From Thermoanaerobaculales bacterium (GTDB lineage Bacteria > Acidobacteriota > Thermoanaerobaculia > Thermoanaerobaculales > Sulfomarinibacteraceae), in assembly GCA_025456145.1 (NCBI GenBank), contig JALOLD010000017.1:1-64000 (forward strand): DNA of 64,000 nt. The letters are read 5' to 3'. The notes under the pieces were generated by a model. That model saw only the letters and a program-made list of their open reading frames with translations, was not told where the DNA came from and did no database searches. Shown here piece by piece: positions 1-7,190 of this stretch. Every line of letters begins with the position of its first letter. The first letter of the stretch is position 1. A program made the translations under genes and the position numbers.

Positions 1-405
1 TCCTCGCGGACCTACGCGGCGGACGCGAGCGGCTCCTATGGCCAGGGCATCCCGGTCCACACCGGGGCCGAGGCCATCGGCTTCGGCGAGACCGGCCGGC
101 TGGTCGGGCTGTCCGAGTCGGGCAGCACCAGCGACGGCTTCCGCACCAACATCGGTCTCGCCAACGCGACCGGCGCGACGATCACCGTGTCGATCGAGCT
201 TCACGCGGCCGACGGCGCCCTCGTCGACACCGTCGAGCTCGACCTCGAAGGGTTCGAGCAGCGTCAGCTGAGTCGGATCTACCCCGAGGCGGTCGCCACC
301 GGCTATGCCCTGGTCCGGACCACCACGCCGGGCGGCGCGTTCTTCGCCTACGGCTCGGTGGTCGACAACCGGACCTTCGACCCGACCTTTATCGCCATCC
401 AGTAG
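1..405 (+). CDS. C-terminal part of a secreted protein (truncated by window edge)
   Basis: Frame 1 is open from the first base to a TAG at 403-405, giving 134 residues without their start. The fragment is rich in small and beta-forming residues. It carries a segment DGFRTNIGLANATG followed by TVSIELHAADG. A very similar layout (GLRTNVGYFNP, then TVSIDVRDSGG) occurs inside the CHRD/PKD exoprotein at 11910-14057, so this is probably the last beta-sandwich-like module of an exported protein of the same architecture. No catalytic motif is visible and it lacks the DGFESG-type C-terminal tag seen on other exoproteins here. A strong UUCG hairpin follows at 453-480. Function is not known. Confidence 0.7.
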   Translation, partial: SSRTYAADASGSYGQGIPVHTGAEAIGFGETGRLVGLSESGSTSDGFRTNIGLANATGATITVSIELHAADGALVDTVELDLEGFEQRQLSRIYPEAVATGYALVRTTTPGGAFFAYGSVVDNRTFDPTFIAIQ

Positions 406-417
406 AAGGCGCTCCCC

Positions 418-455
418 CCGCCTTCGCGCGACCCGCCCGCCTTCGCGCGACCCGC
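418..455. repeat. Two tandem copies of a 19-bp unit
   Basis: The unit CCGCCTTCGCGCGACCCGC occurs twice without mismatch at 418-436 and 437-455. It lies between the stop codon at 405 and the terminator hairpin. It looks like a simple local duplication. Confidence 0.8.
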
Positions 456-480
456 CGGGGCGGCTTCGGCCGCCCCGGCG
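453..480 (+). terminator. Rho-independent-like terminator with UUCG loop
   Basis: A perfect 12-bp stem (453-464 with 469-480) closes a TTCG tetraloop (465-468). It is followed by a pyrimidine-rich TCTTCCC rather than a pure T run. It lies 48 bases after the stop codon at 405. Confidence 0.8.
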
Positions 481-490
481 TCTTCCCGAG

Positions 491-851
491 CTGACAGTTC
501 ACAGTCGACAGTCAACAGAAGGCGCGTCCGACCTCCGCGCGGTGGCTCTGCCCACCGGTCTGCGATCGGCAGCGTTGGTTCTTGAAACACGATGAACCCG
601 AAGGACCACCGAGGTTCCACAACGCACCGCAGGGTTGACCCGGGCTCCTTCTGATCCTCAACGACAACGCGAGAATGTGGCGTCGCGATGGGTCAAGATC
701 GACCTCTGTGGGTCCTTCGTAGCGCTTCGCGTTCTTTGTGTTTCACACCTGGTTCACTCGAGCCGGCGACACCGCCGAAACCCGAACCACCCACCGGCCC
801 GTCTGCGATGGAACTGTCGACTATCGACTGTCGACTGTGGACTGTCGACTA
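491..851. repeat. Intergenic element 1: inverted heptamer arrays (convergent junction)
   Basis: The 443-base gap 406-848 holds no gene. Its left array (491-518) is built on a 7-base period around CAGTCGA. Its right array (813-851) repeats TCGACTR four to five times in the opposite orientation. Bases 500-513 and 826-839 are a perfect 14-bp inverted repeat. A second, nested inverted pair lies inside: 599-607 with 711-719 (9 bp) and 584-590 with 738-744 (7 bp). The right array runs into the TAG stop codon of the rhomboid gene (849-851). Confidence 0.75.
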
Positions 852-1697
852 CCGGCCTTCGTGGGCGCGCATCACCCGGTCGCGGATGTCGTCGAGAAAG
901 ACCTTCTCCTTGGGAGTGAGGGCCTGCGGGCCCTCGCGGTCGAGCTTGCGGCGCAGCTCCTGGAACCGCTCGACCTCCTCGGGGGTCATGACGAGGGGCG
1001 CCGGACCGCCCGGTGGCGCGGGTTTGAATCGGGTCCTCAGGTAGAGCGCCCAGTAGGCGAAGCCGCACAGCGCGCCGCCGAGGTGGGCCCCGTGACCGAT
1101 GCCGATCCCGCCGCCCCGGGTCTGGGCGAACAGCCCCCAGAGGTCGATCCCGACAAAGGCGAGGGCGCCGACCAGGGCCGGCACCGGGATGATGCCGAAG
1201 ACCAGGATCCGGTGCCTCGGGAAGAGCAGCGCGAAGGCGAGCAGCAGCCCCGACACCGCCCCCGACGCGCCGAGCGCGCTGATCGTCGGGTCGCCGATGA
1301 GCAGCGACGAGACCAGGCAGTGGCTGAGCGACGCGACGACCGAGGCCACCAGGTAGAACACGACGAACCGCCGGGTCCCCCACAGCCGCTCGAGGACCGA
1401 GCCGAAGCTCCACAGGACGAGCATGTTGAGCGCGATGTGCCAGAGGTCGATGTGGGAGAACGCGGCGCCGAGCAGGCTCCACACCCGCCCCCCGAGCAGC
1501 GCCGAGGTGCTGACCAGAAAGCTCGAGGCCATCAGGTGCTCGAGCCAAGGGATGAAGCGCGCCGCCTGCCAGGCGAGGAAGACCACGATGTTGAGAGCGA
1601 TGATCGCCGGGACCGCGACGAGGGGCCGGTCCATCGGACCGACCCTGCGGGCCGCGCGCGGCTCGTCGGTGGTGGTGGTGGTGTAGCCGTCGGTCAT
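849..1697 (-). CDS. Rhomboid family intramembrane serine protease
   Basis: A 282-residue polytopic membrane protein. The catalytic serine is Ser145 in GASGAVSG and the catalytic histidine is His205 in GHGAHLGG, on separate hydrophobic segments as in rhomboids. The family motif HIDLWHIALNM lies in the first luminal part at about residues 82-92. At least six hydrophobic segments are visible between residues 27 and 215. About 50 charged residues follow at the C-terminus as a cytoplasmic tail. Rhomboids cut transmembrane segments of client proteins within the membrane; the client here is unknown. The gene is transcribed divergently from the nitrilase. A CATAAT -10-like hexamer (1709-1714, minus strand) lies only 11 bases before the ATG, so the leader must be very short. 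Confidence 0.92.
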   Translation of the reverse strand: MTDGYTTTTTDEPRAARRVGPMDRPLVAVPAIIALNIVVFLAWQAARFIPWLEHLMASSFLVSTSALLGGRVWSLLGAAFSHIDLWHIALNMLVLWSFGSVLERLWGTRRFVVFYLVASVVASLSHCLVSSLLIGDPTISALGASGAVSGLLLAFALLFPRHRILVFGIIPVPALVGALAFVGIDLWGLFAQTRGGGIGIGHGAHLGGALCGFAYWALYLRTRFKPAPPGGPAPLVMTPEEVERFQELRRKLDREGPQALTPKEKVFLDDIRDRVMRAHEGR

Positions 1698-1708
1698 GAG
1701 CCGCCGGC

Positions 1709-1736
1709 ATTATGGCAGAGCCGGCCGTGTTAGCGT
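1709..1736. promoter_or_regulatory. Back-to-back -10 elements of a divergent promoter region
   Basis: On the minus strand CATAAT (1709-1714) serves the rhomboid gene. On the plus strand TAGCGT (1731-1736) lies 5 bases before GTG 1742. No clear -35 hexamers are visible. The arrangement favours GTG 1742 over ATG 1712 as the nitrilase start. Confidence 0.45.
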
Positions 1737-1741
1737 GGGGC

Positions 1742-2527
1742 GTGCGGGTCGCCGGCATCCAGCTCGACACCGTCTGGGAGGACCCCGAGGCGAGCTTCCG
1801 CCGGGTCGTGCCGCTCGCCGAGCGGGCGGTCGCGGACGGCGCCCGGCTCCTCGTCCTGCCCGAGACCTTCGCGACCGGGCTGTCGCAACGGGCCGAGGCG
1901 ATGGCGGCCCACGCCCCGGCGGTCCGGGTCTTTCTCGGCGACCTCGCGCGCCGTCTCGGGGCTTGGTTGCTCGGCGGTCTCGTCGAGCCCGGCGACCGAC
2001 TGCCCGCCAACGCCTACCTGCTGGTCGACCCGTCCGGCGCCGAGGTGCTCCGGGGCCGCAAGATCCACCCCTTTTCGCTGGTCGGCGAGGCCGAGCGCTA
2101 CGAGCCCGGCGACGAGATCCGCACGACCACCGTCGAGGGGGTCCGGGTGACGCCGCTGATCTGCTACGACCTGCGCTTCGTCGAGCTCTTCAGGGCATCA
2201 GCCGAGCGGACCGACTGCTTCGTCGTCCTCGCGAGCTGGCCCGAGCCCCGGGCCCACGCCTGGCGGACCCTGCTCGCCGCCCGCGCCATCGACTGCCAGG
2301 CCTTCGTGCTCGGGGTCAACCGGGTCGGCGAGGCCGAGGGCCGGCCGCACCTCGGCGACACCGCGCTGCTCGACCCCCTCGGCGAGCCCGTCGCGAGCCT
2401 CGCCGGTCGCGAGGGGGTGGTCGCCGGCGAGGTCGACCCGGCCCGGGTCGCCGAGCTCAGGGCCCGCTACCCCTTTCTCCGCGACCGCCGCCCCGGGCTC
2501 TATCGCCGCCTCGGAGGCCACGGCTGA
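1742..2527 (+). CDS. Carbon-nitrogen hydrolase, omega-amidase (YafV/NIT2-like)
   Basis: Nitrilase-superfamily amidase of 261 residues from GTG 1742. The catalytic triad is visible as Glu41 (LPETF), Lys107 (GRKIHPF) and Cys141 (ICYDLRF). The segments ASWPEPR and GVNRVGEAEG are typical of the omega-amidase branch, which hydrolyses alpha-ketoglutaramate or alpha-ketosuccinamate in methionine and glutamine salvage; that substrate is inferred. The in-frame ATG at 1712 would add ten residues. GTG 1742 is preferred because the protein then begins RVAGIQLD like its relatives, and because a -10-like TAGCGT sits 5 bases upstream, suggesting a leaderless message. The protein looks complete and cytoplasmic. 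Confidence 0.88.
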   Translation: MRVAGIQLDTVWEDPEASFRRVVPLAERAVADGARLLVLPETFATGLSQRAEAMAAHAPAVRVFLGDLARRLGAWLLGGLVEPGDRLPANAYLLVDPSGAEVLRGRKIHPFSLVGEAERYEPGDEIRTTTVEGVRVTPLICYDLRFVELFRASAERTDCFVVLASWPEPRAHAWRTLLAARAIDCQAFVLGVNRVGEAEGRPHLGDTALLDPLGEPVASLAGREGVVAGEVDPARVAELRARYPFLRDRRPGLYRRLGGHG

Positions 2528-2647
2528 GACGGTGAGCCCCGGCGAGCCGCCTCACCACGTCGTTCGGGCGGTCCCACCGCGGTTGCCTGTCCCGCCGGCC
2601 TGGAATACACCGCGCACCTCCGAATGCTGTTACTCAGGGGAATCGCC

Positions 2648-3067
2648 ATGACCACCGTCACCGTCAAGGTCTTCTTCGAGGCCGCACACCGGCTCCACAA
2701 CCCCGACAAGGGGGACAAGTGGAACCGCCGGGTCTACGGCAAGTGCAACAACCCGCACGGGCACGGTCACAACTACGTGCTCGAGGTGGCGGTCGAGGGG
2801 GAGCCGAACCTGAAGACCGGCTACCTGATCGACATGAAGGACCTCAAGGAGATCATCCGCCGGGTCGTGGTCGACGACGTCGACCACCGCCACCTCAACA
2901 TCGAGGTGTCGTGGCTCTATGGCGTCATCCCCACCGCCGAGAACCTCGCCCGGGCCTTCTTCGACCGGATCGAGCCCGAGCTGCCCGACGAGGCAAGGCT
3001 CGCCGCGGTGACGGTTCACGAGACCGAGCGCAACTCGGCGACGTATCGGCGCAGCTTCGACGAGTAG
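2648..3067 (+). CDS. 6-pyruvoyl-tetrahydropterin / 6-carboxytetrahydropterin synthase family
   Basis: A 139-residue PTPS-fold enzyme acting on 7,8-dihydroneopterin triphosphate. Zinc ligands are His14 (EAAHRLH), His39 and His41 (PHGHGHNY). The nucleophile is Cys33 in YGKCNNP. The C-terminal VHETERNSATY carries the conserved glutamate region. The CNNPxGHGHNY form resembles true PTPS more than E. coli QueD, so it may feed either a pterin or the queuosine route; neighbours do not decide. The start at ATG 2648 is chosen over upstream ATG 2624 because AGGGG lies at good spacing and the domain begins at once. The convergent repeat element 2 starts directly after the stop codon. Confidence 0.88.
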   Translation: MTTVTVKVFFEAAHRLHNPDKGDKWNRRVYGKCNNPHGHGHNYVLEVAVEGEPNLKTGYLIDMKDLKEIIRRVVVDDVDHRHLNIEVSWLYGVIPTAENLARAFFDRIEPELPDEARLAAVTVHETERNSATYRRSFDE

Positions 3068-3070
3068 CGA

Positions 3071-3225
3071 TCAGCTCTCAGCCGTCAGCTGTCAGCTTCA
3101 TCGCAATCGTCCCGACCGAGCAGATCTCAGAGATTCGAACGCGCTTCCGGTCTTCAATCGCCGGCCGGAATCGGCCGAGGTCCCGGACCCGATAAACCCG
3201 CGACGGTGCTGATGGCTGACGGCTA
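3071..3225. repeat. Intergenic element 2: inverted heptamer arrays (convergent junction)
   Basis: The left array 3071-3097 reads as heptamers of the form NNTCAGC. The right array 3208-3225 carries the complementary word (GCTGATG, GCTGACG). Bases 3080-3089 and 3215-3224 form a perfect 10-bp inverted repeat. The element fills the whole 155-base gap between two converging genes, and its right end contains the TAG stop codon (3223-3225) of the minus-strand gene. Confidence 0.7.
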
Positions 3226-3771
3226 CGCCGGAAGCGCTTCGCCGGTCTCGTCCCAGCCTTCGAGCACCGGCAGGATCCCGGCCCAGAAGTCGGCGTCGGC
3301 GACCGCCAGGGTCGCGAGGTAGACCAGCGCGTCGCGGCCGTGCTCGGCGACGAGAGCCCGGGCCGGTCCGGCCGCCGCCTCGGGGGTCGGCGGCTCGGCG
3401 TCGTCGGGCAGCTCGAGCACGCCCTCGCGGTGCGGCAGACCGACCGCGTCGAGATAGCCGATCATCAGCCCGCGCCGCTCGGCCATGTGGAGGTGGAAGA
3501 GGAACTGGAAGAGGGCGCTCTCCGGCAGCTCGGCGGCGAGCCGCGCGAGACGGGGGGCGACCCGGTCCGCCGACAGCTTGCGCACCGACTGCGGCCGGAA
3601 CTTCATCTCCTTGGCGAGCACCATCTCGACCGCCATCCGGCTCTCGAGGTCGGCGTGCTTCCACAGGGCGACCGCGGCGGCCCGCTTCTCGTCGTCGGTC
3701 ATGAGGTCCCACACCGCCAACGGCCCGCGGCTCGAGACCGCCTGACGCAGAGACGTCTTTTCTTCTGTCAT
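3223..3771 (-). CDS. Hypothetical helical protein
   Basis: A 182-residue soluble protein that I do not recognise. It is mainly alpha-helical and acidic at the C-terminus, with no signal peptide, membrane segment or cysteine pair. The middle (FQFLFHLHMAERRGLMIGYLDA, about residues 88-109, quoted in part) and the last 45 residues (YLATLAVADADFWAGILPVLEGW) look like packed helices of a small binding domain. The start is supported by GGAGGAAG directly before the ATG at 3771. It stands alone between two repeat elements. Confidence 0.6.
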   Translation of the reverse strand: MTEEKTSLRQAVSSRGPLAVWDLMTDDEKRAAAVALWKHADLESRMAVEMVLAKEMKFRPQSVRKLSADRVAPRLARLAAELPESALFQFLFHLHMAERRGLMIGYLDAVGLPHREGVLELPDDAEPPTPEAAAGPARALVAEHGRDALVYLATLAVADADFWAGILPVLEGWDETGEALPA

Positions 3772-3810
3772 GCTTCCTCCGATCCAGGCACAGGGTAACG
3801 CACTACGCGG

Positions 3811-3916
3811 ATGATGAACGACGAGTCACGGATCGAGCAATCCCTGCACCCGGCCGTGCGGCATGATTCGGAACGAGTGCGACGCCAATCATCGTTCATC
3901 ATTCATCATTCATCAT
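3811..3916. repeat. Intergenic element 3: ATTCATC heptamer array with inverted partner
   Basis: Bases 3887-3916 are four to five units of ATTCATC on a 7-base period. Bases 3811-3820 (ATGATGAACG) are the inverse of 3893-3902, a 10-bp inverted repeat. The element lies between the start of the hypothetical gene and the end of the aminopeptidase gene, next to the hairpin at 3918-3945. Confidence 0.65.
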
Positions 3917-3917
3917 T

Positions 3918-3945
3918 GGTCTGATGGCCGTTCGGCCATCAGACC
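3918..3945 (-). terminator. Hairpin containing the stop codon of the M29-type peptidase gene
   Basis: A perfect 12-bp stem (3918-3929 with 3934-3945) has a 4-base GTTC loop. The TGA stop codon (3939-3941, minus strand) lies inside one arm. There is no T run on the minus strand; the ATTCATC array follows instead. Confidence 0.65.
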
Positions 3946-5018
3946 TTGTACTCCCCGTTCTCGATGATCGTCACCCGCCGTCCGTCCGGGTGGACGAGGT
4001 CGGCGCGCTCGATCTGGACCGGGCTGTCCCCGGCGTAGACGATATCCTGGTGGACGACGTTGCCGGGCGACGTGAAGTCGTCGACCCCGACCACCCCGCC
4101 GAGGTGGTCCGAGCGGCCGAAGGCCCAGTGGAAGCCGGCCTTCTCGTCCTCGAGGACGCACCCGGTGACCACCGCCCGGTCGTTGACGCCGAAGGCGACC
4201 TCGGCGATGTTCGACCGGGCCGGGTCCTCGTTGAAGAACGCGGCGTAGCGCGCGGCGACCGGGCCGTCCCCCTCGACGACCTGGACGCAGTTGGCGACGA
4301 CATGGAAGAGCACCAGCTCGTCGTCCTCGACCACCGGGATGGTCCCCGCGGTCCACGAGGGAAGACCGTCGATCTCGCCCTCGTAGGGCACGATGAAGGT
4401 CTCGCCCGACGGCAGGTTGATGATCGGGTCGCCAGCCTTGCCGCGCGGCAGGAAGCCGTCGTCCATCTCGGCGGTGCGCTGACGCAGATCGAACCAGCAG
4501 CGGTGGCCGGTCGAGAAGCGGACGTCGCACAGCTGGGCGCCGGTCAACGCGTCGAAGATCGTCCGGCAGCGGGCCGCCACCGCGGCGTAGTCGGCGGCGA
4601 GGGCGGTTTCCTCCATCCGCTCCTCGACCCCCGGCATCGAGGCGGCGCGGAAGTCGTCGGTCGCCTTGGCGATGTGGGCGAGGGGCGCGGTCGCCGAGAA
4701 CTCGGTCATGGCGATGACCAGGGTCGAGCCCGAGAGCACCTCGAGGAGGTCGACCGCCTCGCCGGCCATCGTCCCGGCCGCCGGGAGGTCGGCGTTGTTG
4801 GCGCCGGTCGCCGGGTAGCTGACCAGCGGGCGCACCTCGAAGCCGCGCTCGGCGCCCAGCGCGACGAGGGTTTCCCGCCACCGGCCGGCCATCGTCCGCC
4901 GCGCCCGCCACGCCTCGTCGTCCGGCGCCGTGCTCGTGGGCTCGTCGACGACGACCGCGACGAGCTCGCCGGGCTCGGGGTCGAAGACGTCGATGAGCAG
5001 CTTTCTGAGGTCGAGCAT
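3939..5018 (-). CDS. M29-like aminopeptidase (leucyl aminopeptidase / aminopeptidase T type)
   Basis: A 359-residue cytoplasmic protein resembling the M29 metal-dependent aminopeptidases. The central INLPSGETF and the later segments NIAEVAFGVN, TGCVLEDEK and FHWAFGRSDHLGG correspond to the family's metal-site region with its Glu, His and Asp ligands. The N-terminal part begins LDLRKLLIDVFDPEPGELV, like the substrate-side domain of this family. Expected activity is removal of N-terminal residues from peptides; specificity is unknown. The start ATG 5018 has AGGAGGACC upstream. It is divergent from the Gfo/Idh/MocA gene. Its stop codon lies in a hairpin. Confidence 0.72.
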   Translation of the reverse strand: MLDLRKLLIDVFDPEPGELVAVVVDEPTSTAPDDEAWRARRTMAGRWRETLVALGAERGFEVRPLVSYPATGANNADLPAAGTMAGEAVDLLEVLSGSTLVIAMTEFSATAPLAHIAKATDDFRAASMPGVEERMEETALAADYAAVAARCRTIFDALTGAQLCDVRFSTGHRCWFDLRQRTAEMDDGFLPRGKAGDPIINLPSGETFIVPYEGEIDGLPSWTAGTIPVVEDDELVLFHVVANCVQVVEGDGPVAARYAAFFNEDPARSNIAEVAFGVNDRAVVTGCVLEDEKAGFHWAFGRSDHLGGVVGVDDFTSPGNVVHQDIVYAGDSPVQIERADLVHPDGRRVTIIENGEYKV

Positions 5019-5082
5019 GCGGTCCTCCTGGGTCGGCGGTCCGGGCGCCGGCGCCGATTGTACTCCGCCGCCCGCGGTGCGC

Positions 5083-5096
5083 TATTCTGCGCCGCA
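5083..5096 (+). promoter_or_regulatory. Leaderless-type -10 before the Gfo/Idh/MocA gene
   Basis: TATTCT (5083-5088) ends 7 bases before ATG 5096, and no Shine-Dalgarno sequence is present. Transcription would start at or next to the A of the start codon. Confidence 0.5.
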
Positions 5097-6049
5097 TGAC
5101 CACCACCACCCTCTCAGCCGCGGTCGTCGGCACCGGCCACCTCGGCCGCCACCACGTCCGGATCCTCAGCCGGATGCCCGGCATCGACTTCATCGGGGCC
5201 TACGACGCCGATCCCGAGCGCCTCAGGGCGATCGCCGACGAGCACGGCGTCGGCGCCCTCGAGTCGGCCGAGGCGGCGGGAGCGGCCGATCTCGTCGTCG
5301 TCGCCACGCCGACCGTCAACCACCGCGCCACCGCCGGGATGCTCCTCGAGCGGGGCTGCCACGTGCTCGTCGAGAAGCCGATCACCGCGACCCTCGACGA
5401 GGCAAGGCAGCTCATCGGCCTCGCCGCCGACCGCGGGCTGGTCCTCGCGGTCGGCCATGTCGAGTACCACAACCCGGCCGTCCAGGCCGCCCTCGGCCTC
5501 GCCGACGGGGTTCGCTACCTGGAGACCCAGCGGCTGTCGCCCTTCACCGCCCGCTCGGTGGACGTCGACGTCATCCTCGACCTGATGATCCACGATCTCC
5601 AGATCACCCTCGCGGTCGCCGGCGAGGCGCCCTCGGAGATCCGGGCGGTCGGCGTGCCGGTGCTCACCGACAAGGTCGACCAGTGCCACGCCTGGATCGA
5701 GTTCCCCGGGGGGCTGGTCGCCAACCTCACCGCGAGCCGGGTCTCCTCCGAGCGGATCCGCAAGCTCCGCCTGTTCGGCGGCCAGGCCTACTACTCGGTC
5801 GACTACGCCGAGCAGAGCGTCCACTCGGCGAGCCTGAGGCGCGGGGCCGAGGGCATCGAGATCGTCCCGAGCGTCGTCGAGGTCGTCAAGGAGGAGCCGC
5901 TCAAGGCCGAGCTCGCCGCCTTCGTCGCCGCCTGTCGCGGCGAAGGCCGCGCGATCGTCGACGGCACGACCGGGGCGGCCGCCCTCGCCGCCGCGATCGA
6001 GATCCGCCGCCAGGTCGACCGGAGGACCCCGGGCGCCGCCTCCGGCTGA
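5096..6049 (+). CDS. Gfo/Idh/MocA family NAD(P)-dependent oxidoreductase
   Basis: A 317-residue dehydrogenase. The N-terminal Rossmann domain has GTGHLGRHH (residues 12-20) and the diagnostic EKPIT lysine motif near residue 100. The C-terminal half is the alpha/beta domain with VILDLMIHDL, in which the histidine and aspartate are the usual catalytic or substrate-binding residues. The substrate is probably a sugar or nucleotide sugar. The LMIHD form is also found in GnnA-type UDP-GlcNAc 3-dehydrogenases of lipid A synthesis, but no gnnB or lpx partner is present here, so that assignment is only a possibility. The gene is monocistronic and appears leaderless. Confidence 0.85.
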   Translation: MTTTTLSAAVVGTGHLGRHHVRILSRMPGIDFIGAYDADPERLRAIADEHGVGALESAEAAGAADLVVVATPTVNHRATAGMLLERGCHVLVEKPITATLDEARQLIGLAADRGLVLAVGHVEYHNPAVQAALGLADGVRYLETQRLSPFTARSVDVDVILDLMIHDLQITLAVAGEAPSEIRAVGVPVLTDKVDQCHAWIEFPGGLVANLTASRVSSERIRKLRLFGGQAYYSVDYAEQSVHSASLRRGAEGIEIVPSVVEVVKEEPLKAELAAFVAACRGEGRAIVDGTTGAAALAAAIEIRRQVDRRTPGAASG

Positions 6050-6101
6050 CCGAGGACCGACCGATCAGCGTGGCGCCGCCTTCGCGCTCGGCGGGAGGCA
6101 A

Positions 6102-7190
6102 TCAGGTCCGCGCCGCCGCGCTGCCGGCTCGCCGAACCGTCCCGATCCCGGCGCTGCCGACGGCGTCGACGATGCCGGCGAACAGCCTCGGCGCCGCCGC
6201 CAGGGATCTCACCACCAGTCGCCTCAGGGCCGGCCGGGCCTCGGCGACCAGCAGCAGGCCGGTCACCCGCCGGGGAAGACGCATGATCCGCCGGTGCGCC
6301 TCGGGGTAGCCCTCGGCGGCGGGGTCGACCAGCGTCCGGACGAGGGCCTCGGCCTGGGCGAAGGCCACCGACAGCCCCTCGCCGGTGATCGGGTCGAGGC
6401 TGCCCGCGGCGTCGCCGACCAGGGCCACCCGGTCGCTGACCACCCTCGCCGCGCGCTGACCGAAGGGGCCGGCCCCGCGATCCCGGGAGGCCGGCCGGGC
6501 GCCCTCGAGACGGCGGGCCAGGGCGGGGATGCGGTGGATCGCCCGGTCGAGGTCGAGGGGGGTCGAGCGGGTCAGGACCGCGACCCCGACCATCTCCGGT
6601 CCGACCGGAGTGACATAGGCCTCGGCGTGATCCGCCCAGTAGACCTCGACCAGATCGGTCCACGGAGCGAGGCGGTAGTGGCGGCGGATCCCGAACCGCG
6701 GCCGAACCGGGCCCGCCATCGGAATCCCGGCCCACCGTCGCACCGGCGACAGCCTGCCGTCGGCGGCGGCCAGCACGCGACCCCGAAGCACCCCCGCGTC
6801 CGTCACGATGCCGCCGTCGACGAGGCCGCGCACGGTGACGCCCCAGAGCAGCTCTGCGCCGAGGGCCTCCGCGCGCCGGGCCAGCGAGCGGTGGAGCGCC
6901 GTCCGGCGGACCCCGACTCCGGCGCCGATGGCGAAGCGCGCCTCGACCCTGGTCTCGCCGTCGAGGTACCGGATGCCGTGGAAGACCCGCGCCTCGCTCG
7001 GCTCGATCTCGACGCCCAGCCGGAGCAGCCGGGCGACCCCGCCGGGCATCAGCCCCTCGCCGCAGGCGCCGTCGATCGGGGGTCGGCGGCGGTCGACCAC
7101 CGTCGCCGACAGCCCGGCCATCCGCGCCTCGATCGCCGTGGCGAGACCCGCCGGACCGCCCCCGACGACGAGCAGGTCGGGCTCAGCCAC
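6102..7190 (-). CDS. FAD-dependent oxidoreductase of the geranylgeranyl-reductase / hydroxylase type
   Basis: A 362-residue flavoprotein. The FAD-binding motif VVGGGPAGLATAIEA is at residues 8-22. A second FAD motif, VALVGDAAGSLDPITGEGL, lies around residues 260-280, as in p-hydroxybenzoate-hydroxylase-fold enzymes. The ACGEGLMPGG segment near residue 43 is common in geranylgeranyl-reductase relatives. It is the last gene of the type III PKS operon; its ATG overlaps the end of the acyl-AMP ligase gene by 8 bases, implying coupled translation. By analogy with SrsC of the Streptomyces phenolic-lipid cluster, it may hydroxylate the aromatic lipid, but reduction of an acyl chain is also possible. 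Confidence 0.8.
   Translation of the reverse strand: MAEPDLLVVGGGPAGLATAIEARMAGLSATVVDRRRPPIDGACGEGLMPGGVARLLRLGVEIEPSEARVFHGIRYLDGETRVEARFAIGAGVGVRRTALHRSLARRAEALGAELLWGVTVRGLVDGGIVTDAGVLRGRVLAAADGRLSPVRRWAGIPMAGPVRPRFGIRRHYRLAPWTDLVEVYWADHAEAYVTPVGPEMVGVAVLTRSTPLDLDRAIHRIPALARRLEGARPASRDRGAGPFGQRAARVVSDRVALVGDAAGSLDPITGEGLSVAFAQAEALVRTLVDPAAEGYPEAHRRIMRLPRRVTGLLLVAEARPALRRLVVRSLAAAPRLFAGIVDAVGSAGIGTVRRAGSAAART

Noticed and set aside
491-518. CRISPR-like array in the heptamer repeats
   Set aside because: Units are only 7 bases with no unique spacers, and no cas gene is present in the window.
1712-1741. Ten-codon N-terminal extension of the nitrilase from ATG 1712
   Set aside because: There is no Shine-Dalgarno sequence, it overlaps the divergent promoter, and the family start fits GTG 1742 with a -10 hexamer 5 bases upstream. 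It is kept as an alternative.
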